A stretch of 28,779 bases of DNA from IMG/VR virus record IMGVR_UViG_3300015360_000154, positions 1 through 28,779 of that record. One strand, 5' to 3'. The translations under genes were made by a program, and so were the position numbers. The notes under the pieces were generated by a model. The model was not told the origin of the DNA, searched no databases, and saw nothing but the letters and a program-made list of their open reading frames with translations. Within the stretch, counting starts at the first letter, position 1. Each line of letters opens with the position of its first letter. The DNA comes from a virus. Below are positions 1-6,850 of the stretch, piece by piece.

Positions 1-12
1 GAGGACATCAAA

Positions 13-300
13 ATGAGCAAGATTTACACAGGCACTGACTTGGTCGAAAAGATCGCAGCGGAAATTCACAGTCATGGCTTTTGCGAAGTAAGACCAGGGG
101 TTTTTTTGGCGTCACAAGAAAATATCATTTCTGATCAAAAAGGCTGGGAGGGTGACGCTTTAAAAAACTTCGATTTTAAAAAAGCTGATTTTTGGCTGAC
201 TACTGACGATGCTGCAAAGCCAGAAGGTTTTGATTCCATTCAAGAATTTCTCGTGGACTCTCTAGAGACAAAGAAAAGAAGGAGTTTCTTGCTCGAATAG
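13..300 (+). CDS. Hypothetical protein, 95 aa
   Basis: I do not recognise this protein. It starts at an ATG with GAGGA at positions 1-5 as ribosome binding site, seven bases upstream. It is soluble, of mixed charge, with no signal peptide or membrane segment and no motif I can name. The middle is rich in aromatic and acidic residues (KNFDFKKADFWLTTDDA) and the C-terminus is basic (ETKKRRSFLLE). It is the first of three plus-strand genes at the left end, facing the minus-strand gene at 318-536 with a 17-base gap between their stop codons. No clear terminator hairpin lies in that gap. Coding status rests on the good ribosome binding site and the tight fit between neighbours. Confidence 0.65.
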   Translation: MSKIYTGTDLVEKIAAEIHSHGFCEVRPGVFLASQENIISDQKGWEGDALKNFDFKKADFWLTTDDAAKPEGFDSIQEFLVDSLETKKRRSFLLE

Positions 301-317
301 GATGGAGCGTAGCCGTT

Positions 318-536
318 TCAATTCAGTATCCCCTCAATCCTAGAAGTTTTATCCTCTAAATTATTAACCCTCTCTTCAATCCTCGCCATTATATCAGTCA
401 CACGGTCAAACTCTTTGTCGAGTTGACTCACCTTTGATGTCAAACCTGAACACCACCAGACTGTACTAGCAGACCCAACTGCTAAAGAAAGAACCACACC
501 AGCAATTTCCAAGCTGTCTTTAAACCTTTCTTTCAT
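318..536 (-). CDS. Small membrane protein with C-terminal coiled coil, 72 aa
   Basis: A basic start (MKERFKDS) is followed by a hydrophobic segment at about residues 10-31 (IAGVVLSLAVGSASTVWW) and then a charged heptad-patterned helix at about 34-72 (VSQLDKEFDRVTDIMARIEE). One membrane span followed by a coiled coil is the layout of inner-membrane spanin subunits and of some small holin-like or XhlA-like phage proteins. It lies close to the lytic transglycosylase, which has no export signal of its own, so a lysis role is reasonable. It is on the opposite strand to that enzyme, however, which is unusual for a lysis cassette. An AAGGGA sequence lies about 9-10 bases before the ATG. The lysis role is inferred; the membrane/coiled-coil layout is visible in the sequence. 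Confidence 0.65.
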   Translation of the reverse strand: MKERFKDSLEIAGVVLSLAVGSASTVWWCSGLTSKVSQLDKEFDRVTDIMARIEERVNNLEDKTSRIEGILN

Positions 537-600
537 AGTCCAATTCCCTTTTGGCTGTTAAAGTTCAGATCAATTTGGGTTCAGAAAAGGAATTTTGACT

Positions 601-882
601 ATGACTGAAGGATCTAAAGAGCTGCAAGAGCTCATCGATGGACTGATGGCTTTGTCCTGCAAAATCGCCAAGCACCTCAAGGACGGTTTTCAATGGCATG
701 ACATTCCAAACCTGATGCGAGAGTTTCAAGAGGACAAGGAATTTTCTGAGATCATGAAAAAAGCCTTTTCCGGCATTAGCATGGTGCCAGTAGAAGTCAA
801 AAATCTTGGCGTGTCTGATGGTGTGGCTCTTTCTGTCTCCGTGATTCCATGGGTGCAGAAGCTCATCGACGAGTTGAAATAA
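601..882 (+). CDS. Small helical phage protein upstream of the lytic enzyme, 93 aa
   Basis: I chose the ATG at 601 because AAAAGGA (585-591) sits nine bases before it. A TTG at 595 in the same frame is only three bases from that site. The protein looks all-helical: an amphipathic N-terminal half, a central segment (DIPNLMREFQEDKEFSEIMK), and a C-terminal stretch with an EVKNLG motif and a final amphipathic helix (PWVQKLIDELK). Small helical proteins with an acidic E-V-K-D/N-L type motif are common near phage lysis genes, but I know of no assigned function. The next gene, the transglycosylase, starts 18 bases downstream, so the two are probably co-transcribed. Confidence 0.65.
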   Translation: MTEGSKELQELIDGLMALSCKIAKHLKDGFQWHDIPNLMREFQEDKEFSEIMKKAFSGISMVPVEVKNLGVSDGVALSVSVIPWVQKLIDELK

Positions 883-899
883 TTTTGGGGGTTGTCGTT

Positions 900-1373
900 A
901 TGGTGCAAGAGGTAGACAAGGCCGCAATCAGTGAAGCCGCACATAAGTTCGCAAAGCTATACAGCCTTGACGTCAAGCTTGTTGAGGGGATCATTAGGAT
1001 CGAATCAGCTTTCAACAAACGAGCGATTCGTTATGAGCCGGGCTACCGATACACCCTAAACCCGCAAAAATTCGCAAAGCTTAACAGGATCACAGCAGAC
1101 ACCGAACAAAAGCTGCAGATGTTCTCGTGGGGGCTCATGCAAGTCATGGGAGGAACCGCACGCGAGAATGGGTTTGAAGGGTCTTTGTTAAAGCTTGCTG
1201 AGATAGAAACAAGCATAGAGCAAGGATGCAGACACCTAGCCAAGCTATGGAGAAAATATCAAGTTGTTGACGATGTTGTGGCAGCTTATAACGCGGGGAG
1301 TCCACGGAAAACCTCGACGGGTCAGTACATGAATCAAAGCTATGTTGACAAGTTTCATAATCAAGATGTTTGA
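900..1373 (+). CDS. SLT-type lytic transglycosylase (probable phage endolysin), 157 aa
   Basis: Predicted to cleave the glycan strands of peptidoglycan, for lysis or possibly for DNA entry. The family signatures are in order: the catalytic glutamate E35 in GIIRIESAFN, the GLMQ motif at residues 78-81 (WGLMQVMGGTA), and the AYNAGS motif at 129-134. The length of about 157 residues is essentially one SLT domain (Goose-type lysozyme/Slt70 fold). No signal peptide or membrane anchor is visible, so a holin would be needed for export. The ATG at 900 is preferred, with GGGGG about nine bases upstream. An in-frame ATG at 849 would overlap the previous gene by 34 bases and add 17 residues that look non-coding. 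Its 3' end overlaps the convergent regulator gene by 13 bases. Confidence 0.88.
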   Translation: MVQEVDKAAISEAAHKFAKLYSLDVKLVEGIIRIESAFNKRAIRYEPGYRYTLNPQKFAKLNRITADTEQKLQMFSWGLMQVMGGTARENGFEGSLLKLAEIETSIEQGCRHLAKLWRKYQVVDDVVAAYNAGSPRKTSTGQYMNQSYVDKFHNQDV

Positions 1374-1585
1374 CAGCGCTTCTTTCCACGCTGTAATTTC
1401 ATTTCAACCATCTTTTCTTTTCCACCTTCCATATACCAACGCTCAACATTGATAGGAAGCCAGCCTATCCGATTTCTTTTAAATTCTATGCCTCGTGGAA
1501 AGAGTCCTTTTTTGATCCACCGTCGAATTGTTGTTTCATTCATGTGTACCAGCTCGGAAACCTTTTCTATTCCTACAAAGTCCAT
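1361..1585 (-). CDS. AlpA/MerR-like winged-helix DNA-binding protein, 74 aa
   Basis: A small transcription regulator or excisionase-like protein. The N-terminal 45 residues form a typical MerR/AlpA helix-turn-helix: a first helix IEKVSELVHM, a recognition helix NETTIRRWIKKGLFP, and a wing containing RNRIGWLPINVERWY. The C-terminal tail is strongly basic (KLQRGKKRCQTS). AlpA-family proteins of phages and satellites act as small activators or excisionases; which applies here cannot be told, and no integrase lies in this window. AAAGG seven bases before the ATG serves as ribosome binding site. A recognisable sigma-70-like promoter lies directly upstream (1614-1643), so this gene appears to have its own transcription unit. 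It ends inside the 3' end of the lytic transglycosylase gene. Confidence 0.8.
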   Translation of the reverse strand: MDFVGIEKVSELVHMNETTIRRWIKKGLFPRGIEFKRNRIGWLPINVERWYMEGGKEKMVEMKLQRGKKRCQTS

Positions 1586-1613
1586 TCATTAGCCTTTCAG
1601 TTAACAAGTTAAG

Positions 1614-1643
1614 TTTATAGCCTATGTGGAAATATAGAATCAA
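1614..1643 (-). promoter_or_regulatory. Sigma-70-like promoter for the AlpA-like gene
   Basis: Read on the minus strand, TTGATT (1643-1638), an 18-base spacer and TATAAA (1619-1614) lie about 30 bases before the ATG at 1585. Just downstream, over the expected start of transcription, is AACTTAACTTGTTAACTG, which contains repeated GTTAA/TTAAC half sites in direct and inverted orientation. That could be an operator for an autoregulating protein. The promoter elements are a good match by eye; the operator is speculative. Confidence 0.5.
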
Positions 1644-1705
1644 GAGGTAGGAAATTTCTAGCACGGCGCAAATTGTCCAGAAGGTATCGCTAAAGTCTGT
1701 GCAGC

Positions 1706-1731
1706 AAAAAAAAACAAGCTCAGTCACTTGT
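1706..1731 (-). terminator. Weak intrinsic terminator downstream of the 1819-2121 gene
   Basis: On the minus strand, ACAAG, an eight-base loop and CTTGT form a five-base-pair hairpin followed by an uninterrupted run of nine T. The stem is short, so this is a modest terminator at best. Its place between the end of one gene (1819) and the promoter of the next (1643) supports it. The rest of the gap (1586-1818) holds an unusual G-rich tract and nothing that looks coding. Confidence 0.4.
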
Positions 1732-1818
1732 CGGATGATGTACGCGGGGGCGGGGGGTGGTTTGTCCATTCGTGCATATGTCCTCACACTGAGAGTGTTA
1801 CATAGCGAACGGTATAGG

Positions 1819-2121
1819 CTATTCTTGCATCATTTCAACTGTATTGAACAGCTCTGTGAAATTAGAGAATTTAGAACTTGAAATAATAATATGGTCGCCT
1901 TGAAATGACAGACAACCAAGGGATTGCAAGACGATGAGCCATCGGTCAACCGTCCAGGCTCTCTGCCCTTTGATGGGATACCACAAGCTAGAGGGGTTAA
2001 TCTTTAGCACTGTGGATAAATTTTTGTAGTCTATTTTCCGGCCTAGTCTTTTAGAGCACTGTGTCATCGCGTCATTGACAACTTTGCAAGCGACCGGCGT
2101 TTTCAACTGTACCTTTGCCAT
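1819..2121 (-). CDS. Possible Cro/XRE-like DNA-binding protein, 100 aa
   Basis: The centre of the protein (about residues 31-70) reads like a helix-turn-helix of the lambda-repressor/Cro class: a helix in KNLSTVLKIN, a turn, the segment PSSLWYPIKGQRAWT, then the amphipathic helix VDRWLIVLQSLGCL, similar to the usual ending of XRE domains. The N-terminus is basic and the C-terminal 25 residues are polar and probably flexible. Its start codon follows the stop of the upstream 2122-2478 gene with no gap, so the two are likely translated from one message. It could be a repressor or Cro-like regulator of the early genes, but I assign this from pattern only. Other all-helical DNA-binding folds remain possible. 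Confidence 0.6.
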   Translation of the reverse strand: MAKVQLKTPVACKVVNDAMTQCSKRLGRKIDYKNLSTVLKINPSSLWYPIKGQRAWTVDRWLIVLQSLGCLSFQGDHIIISSSKFSNFTELFNTVEMMQE

Positions 2122-2478
2122 TTATTGGGCCTTCTTTTTTTTGCGTACCTTTTTTGTCACTTTAACTTTTGAAATTTGCTTGTAACAAACTAGCCATCGA
2201 GTGATCTCAGGATAAAAGTGATCTAGCTTGAGCTTATCGCCTGAAGAGAGCTTGGCATAATCAAAAAGACATCCATTCGTATAAATTCCATACAAGCAAA
2301 GTGGGATTTTCATGTCTTGAAGGTTTGGCATGAGGGTGACTTGCCTTGTGCGGTTAAGGTGCAGCACCAGACGCTCACCCTTTTGCGTGATCTTGACCTT
2401 CTCAAGCCTGCGGTAATAGTTAAAAAAGAATCCATCTTTGACGGTGATGGAATCATCGGCCGTAATTATTGTTTTCAT
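2122..2478 (-). CDS. Hypothetical protein with a lysine-rich tail, 118 aa
   Basis: I do not recognise this protein. Residues 1-95 look like a compact mixed alpha/beta domain with several aromatic residues (GFFFNYYRRLEKVKI, ITRWLVCYKQI). The last 15 residues are almost all lysine, arginine and valine (KVKVTKKVRKKKKAQ), which suggests contact with nucleic acid. GAGGG lies about six bases before the ATG. It is directly followed by the possible Cro-like gene, whose ATG abuts this gene's TAA. The pairing suggests a regulatory or DNA-associated role, but nothing in the sequence proves it. Confidence 0.6.
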   Translation of the reverse strand: MKTIITADDSITVKDGFFFNYYRRLEKVKITQKGERLVLHLNRTRQVTLMPNLQDMKIPLCLYGIYTNGCLFDYAKLSSGDKLKLDHFYPEITRWLVCYKQISKVKVTKKVRKKKKAQ

Positions 2479-2557
2479 AATGCCCTCTTGTTTGAGTGGA
2501 CACTATCACAAAACCCCGCCGAGCTGTATCCCTTCAATATAACTAGCCGATATCGAT

Positions 2558-2650
2558 CTATTTAAAGCCGCCACTTATCGCTATGATGGATGCCAGAAGC
2601 ATGATCGAGAGCGCAACAGCTCCAAGAGCACACAAGAAAACCTCGTCAAT
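2558..2650 (-). CDS. Membrane microprotein, 30 aa, apparent ATT start
   Basis: A 30-codon open frame sits after the small membrane-protein gene 2646-2837 and overlaps its TGA. It has no ATG, GTG or TTG in a sensible place, but an ATT lies seven bases after a strong GGAGGA ribosome binding site, and the reading frame begins there. After the start come DEVFLCALG, a strongly hydrophobic segment (ALSIMLLASIIA) and a short polar end (SGGFK), so the product would be a single-span membrane peptide. ATT starts are rare but known (infC, pcnB). The hydrophobic composition, the ribosome binding site and the overlap are more than I would expect from chance. It may act with its neighbour in lysis or membrane function; that part is inference. 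Confidence 0.4.
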   Translation of the reverse strand: MDEVFLCALGAVALSIMLLASIIAISGGFK

Positions 2651-2837
2651 CTTGACTTCCTCCGCTAATTTTTTTCTCTAGCTCGGTAATCTTGTCATGA
2701 TCCTTCTTGCACACTTCATAGAGCTGTTCCGTAAAAGCTTTATTCACTTTCAAAGTATCTCTATCGTATCGAATCAGCCAAATCATGATGGCAAATATTA
2801 TGATTGCGATTGCGATGACCCACATTTCTACGAACAT
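2646..2837 (-). CDS. Small membrane protein, N-terminal anchor plus coiled coil, 63 aa
   Basis: The N-terminus is one hydrophobic span (VIAIAIIIFAIMIWLI, about residues 7-22), followed by a charged helix with heptad spacing (FTEQLYEVCKKDHDKITELEKKI). This is the layout of phage inner-membrane spanins and of some small accessory membrane proteins. The resolvase gene ends 16 bases upstream. A weak GGTGA precedes the ATG, so translation may depend partly on coupling. The stop codon overlaps the ATT of the 30-residue membrane peptide. The pair could be a two-component membrane-disruption unit, although it is not next to the lytic enzyme. A lysis role is inferred only from topology. Confidence 0.6.
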   Translation of the reverse strand: MFVEMWVIAIAIIIFAIMIWLIRYDRDTLKVNKAFTEQLYEVCKKDHDKITELEKKISGGSQD

Positions 2838-2853
2838 GTTTTTTTCACCAATC

Positions 2854-3336
2854 TCATATAATTTTTCTGCGACAAAACTCGGCTAGCAAAATACTGTCAA
2901 TCATCCCGTCGTGAGGCTTCTTGCATCTCATTGTTGCTAAAAACTTCTCTTTCGGAAACATCCGCCTAACAATCTCTAGAGCCCTCTCCTTGGGGTCTTT
3001 CTTCACTCCTGCTGTCTTCTCTGCTGAGCCTTTAAACATTTCTTTTTGCCACTCCTGAGGCTTCACTAGAGTGAAGGGGATGCTGTGGGAAACGAGCACA
3101 CCTTGCAGCTGGCCAAAATGTTGTCCGTAACTAAACATCGAAGTTACGCCCTGCTTAGGCATGGCCTGCGCTTTCTCTAGGAAGCAATGAACAATTCCAT
3201 GCTGGATATTCCAAGAGTCAATTAAAAAATTGAACTCAAAAATATCAGGCATGGGTACAACGTAGGATTGTCTGGTCTTCGAGCAAATGTAGGCGACACC
3301 GCCTTTTTGTCCTGGATCAATTCCGAGATAGATCAT
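2854..3336 (-). CDS. RuvC-like Holliday junction resolvase, 160 aa
   Basis: Predicted endonuclease that resolves branched DNA before packaging or during recombination. The RNase H-like fold signatures are clear: strand 1 with D7 in YLGIDPGQKGG, the second acidic residue E54 in CFLEKAQAM, and the C-terminal motif KPHDGMIDSILLAEF supplying H142, D143 and D147. The segment GVTSMFSYGQHFG between the motifs is typical of phage RuvC-like proteins. I chose the ATG at 3336, with GGAG nine bases upstream; an upstream run of TTG codons in frame is a less likely start. It heads the small minus-strand cluster that runs down to the possible Cro-like gene and is separated from the fibre genes by about 120 bases. 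Confidence 0.88.
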   Translation of the reverse strand: MIYLGIDPGQKGGVAYICSKTRQSYVVPMPDIFEFNFLIDSWNIQHGIVHCFLEKAQAMPKQGVTSMFSYGQHFGQLQGVLVSHSIPFTLVKPQEWQKEMFKGSAEKTAGVKKDPKERALEIVRRMFPKEKFLATMRCKKPHDGMIDSILLAEFCRRKII

Positions 3337-3455
3337 CAACAACAACTCCGCGAGGTGGAGAAGGCTTTATACATTGCCATTGCGGATACGAAAAGTAAAT
3401 AATTGGGCGATTGAGGGGGTTATGCTGCGGAGTTGCCGAAAGAAAGTATTCAAGC

Positions 3456-3998
3456 CTAAGCTATTTTAGTACCCGTGAAAACGCCACCATTTGCGGCCCC
3501 TGCATCTAAAGTCCAGGTTCCAGAATATGTCAACGCTAAAACTGAAAGTTGCATTGTCTGCGTTGCCGTCATGAAAACAACAAAAGAACCCGCCAAATTT
3601 ACAAAATGCTGGTTTTGATCCGTACTTGCAGCTGTCGTTGACACTGTTCGAAACGCGGTTGCATTATATTTAAATAACATTCTTGCCAAATCTAATTCCC
3701 CTGCTGTTGTCGATGCTATCGCCACATTCGCAGTGAACAAATAGACACCATCAACCGGCGCAGTAAACACTCCGGAGCTTGTATTAAAATGTGTTCCGAT
3801 GTTGTGCTGAGGAGTTCCATATCTTGCGCCAGTTAAATCGACAGGGGTCGTGCTTGAAGTTTGCCCCGTTAAAGCCGAGGTTATTTCAGCTCGAAAAGAA
3901 GGCTGACTAGCAAAAGTCTTAATTCCACCGATAGACTGGGTTCCCGTTGTCACGAGTCCATCTTGTGTGGTGCTTGCAGATGGTAGTTTGATACCCAT
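3456..3998 (-). CDS. Tail fibre/receptor-binding protein with C1q-like domain, 180 aa
   Basis: The last gene of the virion operon. Residues 1-45 form a short fibre-like start containing the motif TGTQSIGGIKTF, seen in many phage fibre shafts. About residues 46-180 form a C1q/TNF-like jelly roll: FNTSSGVFTAPVDGVYLFTA is the classic opening of this domain, and it ends GGVFTGTKIA. C1q-like domains trimerise and often bind surface ligands, so this is a likely receptor-binding tip or accessory fibre. Its ATG overlaps the stop of the large fibre gene (TAATG), so the two are translationally coupled and probably assemble together. It is short compared with full fibres, so it may cap the end of the preceding 947-residue protein. 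Confidence 0.8.
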   Translation of the reverse strand: MGIKLPSASTTQDGLVTTGTQSIGGIKTFASQPSFRAEITSALTGQTSSTTPVDLTGARYGTPQHNIGTHFNTSSGVFTAPVDGVYLFTANVAIASTTAGELDLARMLFKYNATAFRTVSTTAASTDQNQHFVNLAGSFVVFMTATQTMQLSVLALTYSGTWTLDAGAANGGVFTGTKIA

Positions 3999-6841
3999 TA
4001 TAATTGCGCCTTATATGTTAAGTTAAGCCTGACTTTAAAGGCTGCATTGTTGATCTCACCAACCACAATTTTTGTTGCTGTCCCCCCTGCAAAACCACAT
4101 TTGTAGAGAAAGAAAGTTGCTTGGCTCCCAGTGTCGTCAAGTCCCGCTTCCAAGTTCTCATTGGTGATTGAAATCCCATCGTAGATGGTGTTTGCTGTGT
4201 ACATAGCAACGTTAGTCATGTCTGGCCTTGGCGCTCCTGCAACAACTATTGAGACGTTGCCTACAGGAGATGACGATGCAGAAATGGCAACCTCTATAGA
4301 GAGCATAACCATTTTGCCAATCTGTATCATCTCTGCTCTTTGGAGTGAGTGAGTATATGAGCCGCTTGTCGTGGGCGTTACTACAGGGGTTAGTGTTGTG
4401 ACTTCATTATATTTTGAAATCAATCCTGAGGTCGATGATGTTGCAGTACTAAAACCGACAAGAGGTGTGCCACTTTTATGATCAACTCGCCACTTCCACG
4501 ATGCATAGACCGACCAAGCTTCCTGACCGTTCGCACCATCTCCACCAAACTCAACATCAACATCAGTTGCGCTACCTGAAACACGAACAAGTCTAGCACC
4601 GTATTTTGCTGTGGTGGTTTGGAGATATGGAAATAGAGACTCAGCATCAAACCATTGCACCCCATCTTGAGAAATCTTTAAGGCGATTTCATCAGAAGCT
4701 AGAAAGTTAAACAGAGCCCTTACTCGCTTAGTTACTACTGCGTTTGCCGAGCTGTAGGCGGCAATTGCTTGACCAACTTGACCATAGCTAAAACTGGAAG
4801 TGTCTGATCCAGAAGTTGTCACGCTAGAGTTGATCAAGAAGTTTTGGGTGTTCTGCGTTGCGTCAACAGAGCCACCGGCGAATTCGAGGATTGGAATATG
4901 AAAGCTAACATAAAATTCGTCGTTAGTTGTCCATGTCATCGGAAAGGTTGCGTTCACACCAGACGATGCGGTTGCATATGTTGCGTCTGATCTCCAAATC
5001 CTTAAAGCAACATTTGTTGTACTGCTATTGTAACCAACCATTCCTTGAAACGTAGCTGTAGTCGAATCTTCGATGGTTACAGATGAGCCAGGAAAGGAAG
5101 TGTTATTGGTGCTTGCCACTGGCAACTTTGAAGTATCCAAAGTCATACCAGTTGGGAGGTTGAGTGTTAAGGTTCCGACTGGCGTACCTGTACAAATCCC
5201 TCTGTAATTTAAAAATACTAAATCACCGACGCGCTTATATCGTCCTGAGTATGTGGTGTTTGTAAAGCCTCCAGTCGGTGTAAACGTTGTCCATTCACCG
5301 ACAACCGCGCTTTGAACGGGTGTTCCAGGCCCTACAATTACACCAGATATGACAATGCTGCTGGTGCCAGCCACGCGAGTAATTCTAAGTTCCAAATAGT
5401 CCAAGGTGTTGGAATCTACAGCCGTGAGAAATACAATTCCACTGTCTGCCTTCGATATGTTTTGCGTGGACATAGACAGGGCAACATATGTTCCACCGTA
5501 ATTTGATGCTGTGTTTGTATACAGCTCAACCTTGAAATCGCTCGCCGTGTAACCCGCTGCTGTTTTCAAAGCGAACTGGATTTTCATTTTCTTGGATTTG
5601 TCGGAATCGTCAAGCGTGAATCGGTATCTAGCGTAATCCGTCCCGCTCACTCCCGTTATCTTAATCCCCGTGGCTTTTGATTCCTCGGGCAGCTCTGATC
5701 CGGTCGATGACGTGGCTACGGTAATACCAGCGCCACTTGCTAACCAACCGCTCCCGATCACGTCTTGATCGGCTATGTAATTCTTTTCTCCTGATCCGCC
5801 ACCCCCCAGTTGTCTTTCAACTCCTGTCTCGTCTTTGGAGTAGAATTTATTATCTGAAGTCTTGCAATATATCCTAGCCTTGTCTGTCGCAGGTGTTCCA
5901 GGAATGGAGCCTTGAGTATCAAATTGTAAAAAGTTTGTGACGTTCTTAGCAACCAGGTTACTTGTGAATGACATTACGCCAGCCGCGTTTGTTTGTAGCA
6001 AGTCACCACTTGTTCCGTCTACACCTGGAAGGTCGAATGTTAGATCTGAAGCAACAGAAGCAGGAGCTTTTAAGCCAATGTAGTTTGTTCCATTAGCTGT
6101 CAGCTCTCTAAAAAAAACTGCTTTGTCGTTATTAACGATCAAATCGGCTGTGAAAGTCTTTGCTCCACTGACTGTTTGAGCTGATCCAACCGTCATGACT
6201 TCAGACTCTGAGCCCGAATCACCCGCTTTAAAGCGTGATGCTAGAGATGAATCATAACCAAGCCTAGCAGCTGTCCCGTCATTCTCGACTGTAATACCTG
6301 CAACCGATGCGTTTGCTGTTGCTGTACTCCCACCCTTGTTCAATGTGATGTTTGGGTCAACAACGTCTAGCACAGTTGAGTTAACGGTTGTTGTAGTCCC
6401 TGCAACAGTGAGGTTTCCCCCAACGTTGAGGTTCTTTTCAATACCAACGCCACCTTCGAAGATTGCCCCGCCCGTATCTTTTGTCGTTGACTGTGTGGTG
6501 TCTGTAAACGTGTTGGCTCGATTGAGGATGGTAACCCTCAGCCACCGGCCTGTACCTGCAGCTGGTGTGAGTACAAAGTTATCATCGCCAGTATCTGAGC
6601 TTGCAGAGTTAAAGCGATAAACATTGTTTGTGCTTTTGACTAAAACAAAATCACCATCAATTCGTTCAGCCGCGGCCATAGCTTTTAAAGCCGTAACATC
6701 CGCAACCGCACTAGAACCTTGTGTATATCTCAAATCTGCGAAGCCAAGGCTGATCAAGTCATCGGGTAGCGATGGAGTCCCGATTGTAGGTAGTACGGAT
6801 GTCTCAGGCCCTACGATGAAATCAAACTGTCTGGTTGCCAT
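3998..6841 (-). CDS. Large tail fibre protein, 947 aa
   Basis: A long beta-rich, low-cysteine protein of tail fibre type. The N-terminus (MATRQFDFIVGPETS) is likely to join the tail tip. Residues about 105-245 contain the shaft motifs NLNVGGNLTVAGTTTT, VVDPNITLNKGG and AQTVSGAKTF, which recur in T4-like and siphovirus fibres. A glycine-rich hinge (GGGGSGEKNYI) at about residue 346 separates the shaft from several beta domains, including a GEWTTFTPTGGF segment and a repeat-like SYTHSLQRAEMIQIGKMVML segment near the end. It lies after the hub-like gene (gap of nine bases, with GGGGGA as ribosome binding site) and before the C1q-like fibre. The role as a host-recognition fibre is inferred from composition, motifs and position. 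Confidence 0.85.
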   Translation of the reverse strand: MATRQFDFIVGPETSVLPTIGTPSLPDDLISLGFADLRYTQGSSAVADVTALKAMAAAERIDGDFVLVKSTNNVYRFNSASSDTGDDNFVLTPAAGTGRWLRVTILNRANTFTDTTQSTTKDTGGAIFEGGVGIEKNLNVGGNLTVAGTTTTVNSTVLDVVDPNITLNKGGSTATANASVAGITVENDGTAARLGYDSSLASRFKAGDSGSESEVMTVGSAQTVSGAKTFTADLIVNNDKAVFFRELTANGTNYIGLKAPASVASDLTFDLPGVDGTSGDLLQTNAAGVMSFTSNLVAKNVTNFLQFDTQGSIPGTPATDKARIYCKTSDNKFYSKDETGVERQLGGGGSGEKNYIADQDVIGSGWLASGAGITVATSSTGSELPEESKATGIKITGVSGTDYARYRFTLDDSDKSKKMKIQFALKTAAGYTASDFKVELYTNTASNYGGTYVALSMSTQNISKADSGIVFLTAVDSNTLDYLELRITRVAGTSSIVISGVIVGPGTPVQSAVVGEWTTFTPTGGFTNTTYSGRYKRVGDLVFLNYRGICTGTPVGTLTLNLPTGMTLDTSKLPVASTNNTSFPGSSVTIEDSTTATFQGMVGYNSSTTNVALRIWRSDATYATASSGVNATFPMTWTTNDEFYVSFHIPILEFAGGSVDATQNTQNFLINSSVTTSGSDTSSFSYGQVGQAIAAYSSANAVVTKRVRALFNFLASDEIALKISQDGVQWFDAESLFPYLQTTTAKYGARLVRVSGSATDVDVEFGGDGANGQEAWSVYASWKWRVDHKSGTPLVGFSTATSSTSGLISKYNEVTTLTPVVTPTTSGSYTHSLQRAEMIQIGKMVMLSIEVAISASSSPVGNVSIVVAGAPRPDMTNVAMYTANTIYDGISITNENLEAGLDDTGSQATFFLYKCGFAGGTATKIVVGEINNAAFKVRLNLTYKAQL

Positions 6842-6850
6842 TCTTTCCCC

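Noticed and set aside
849-899. Longer start for the lytic transglycosylase at 849
   Set aside because: It would overlap the previous gene by 34 bases; the ATG at 900 has a suitable ribosome binding site and starts just before the domain.
1536-1787. 83-codon minus-strand reading frame
   Set aside because: It overlaps the AlpA-like gene and the promoter region. Composition is erratic and no family pattern is visible, and the AlpA-like frame is clearly the coding one.
2551-2570. CGATATCG palindrome near a gene end
   Set aside because: The symmetry is only eight bases and does not extend; it is not a terminator or a convincing operator.
3336-3380. 14-codon leader frame ending at the resolvase start (TGATG)
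   Set aside because: It has no ribosome binding site and the overlap could be chance in TTG-rich sequence.
3423-3468. 15-codon plus-strand frame after GAGGGGG
   Set aside because: The ribosome binding site is good, but the peptide (MLRSCRKKVFKPKLF) is short, antisense at the fibre gene end and has no support.
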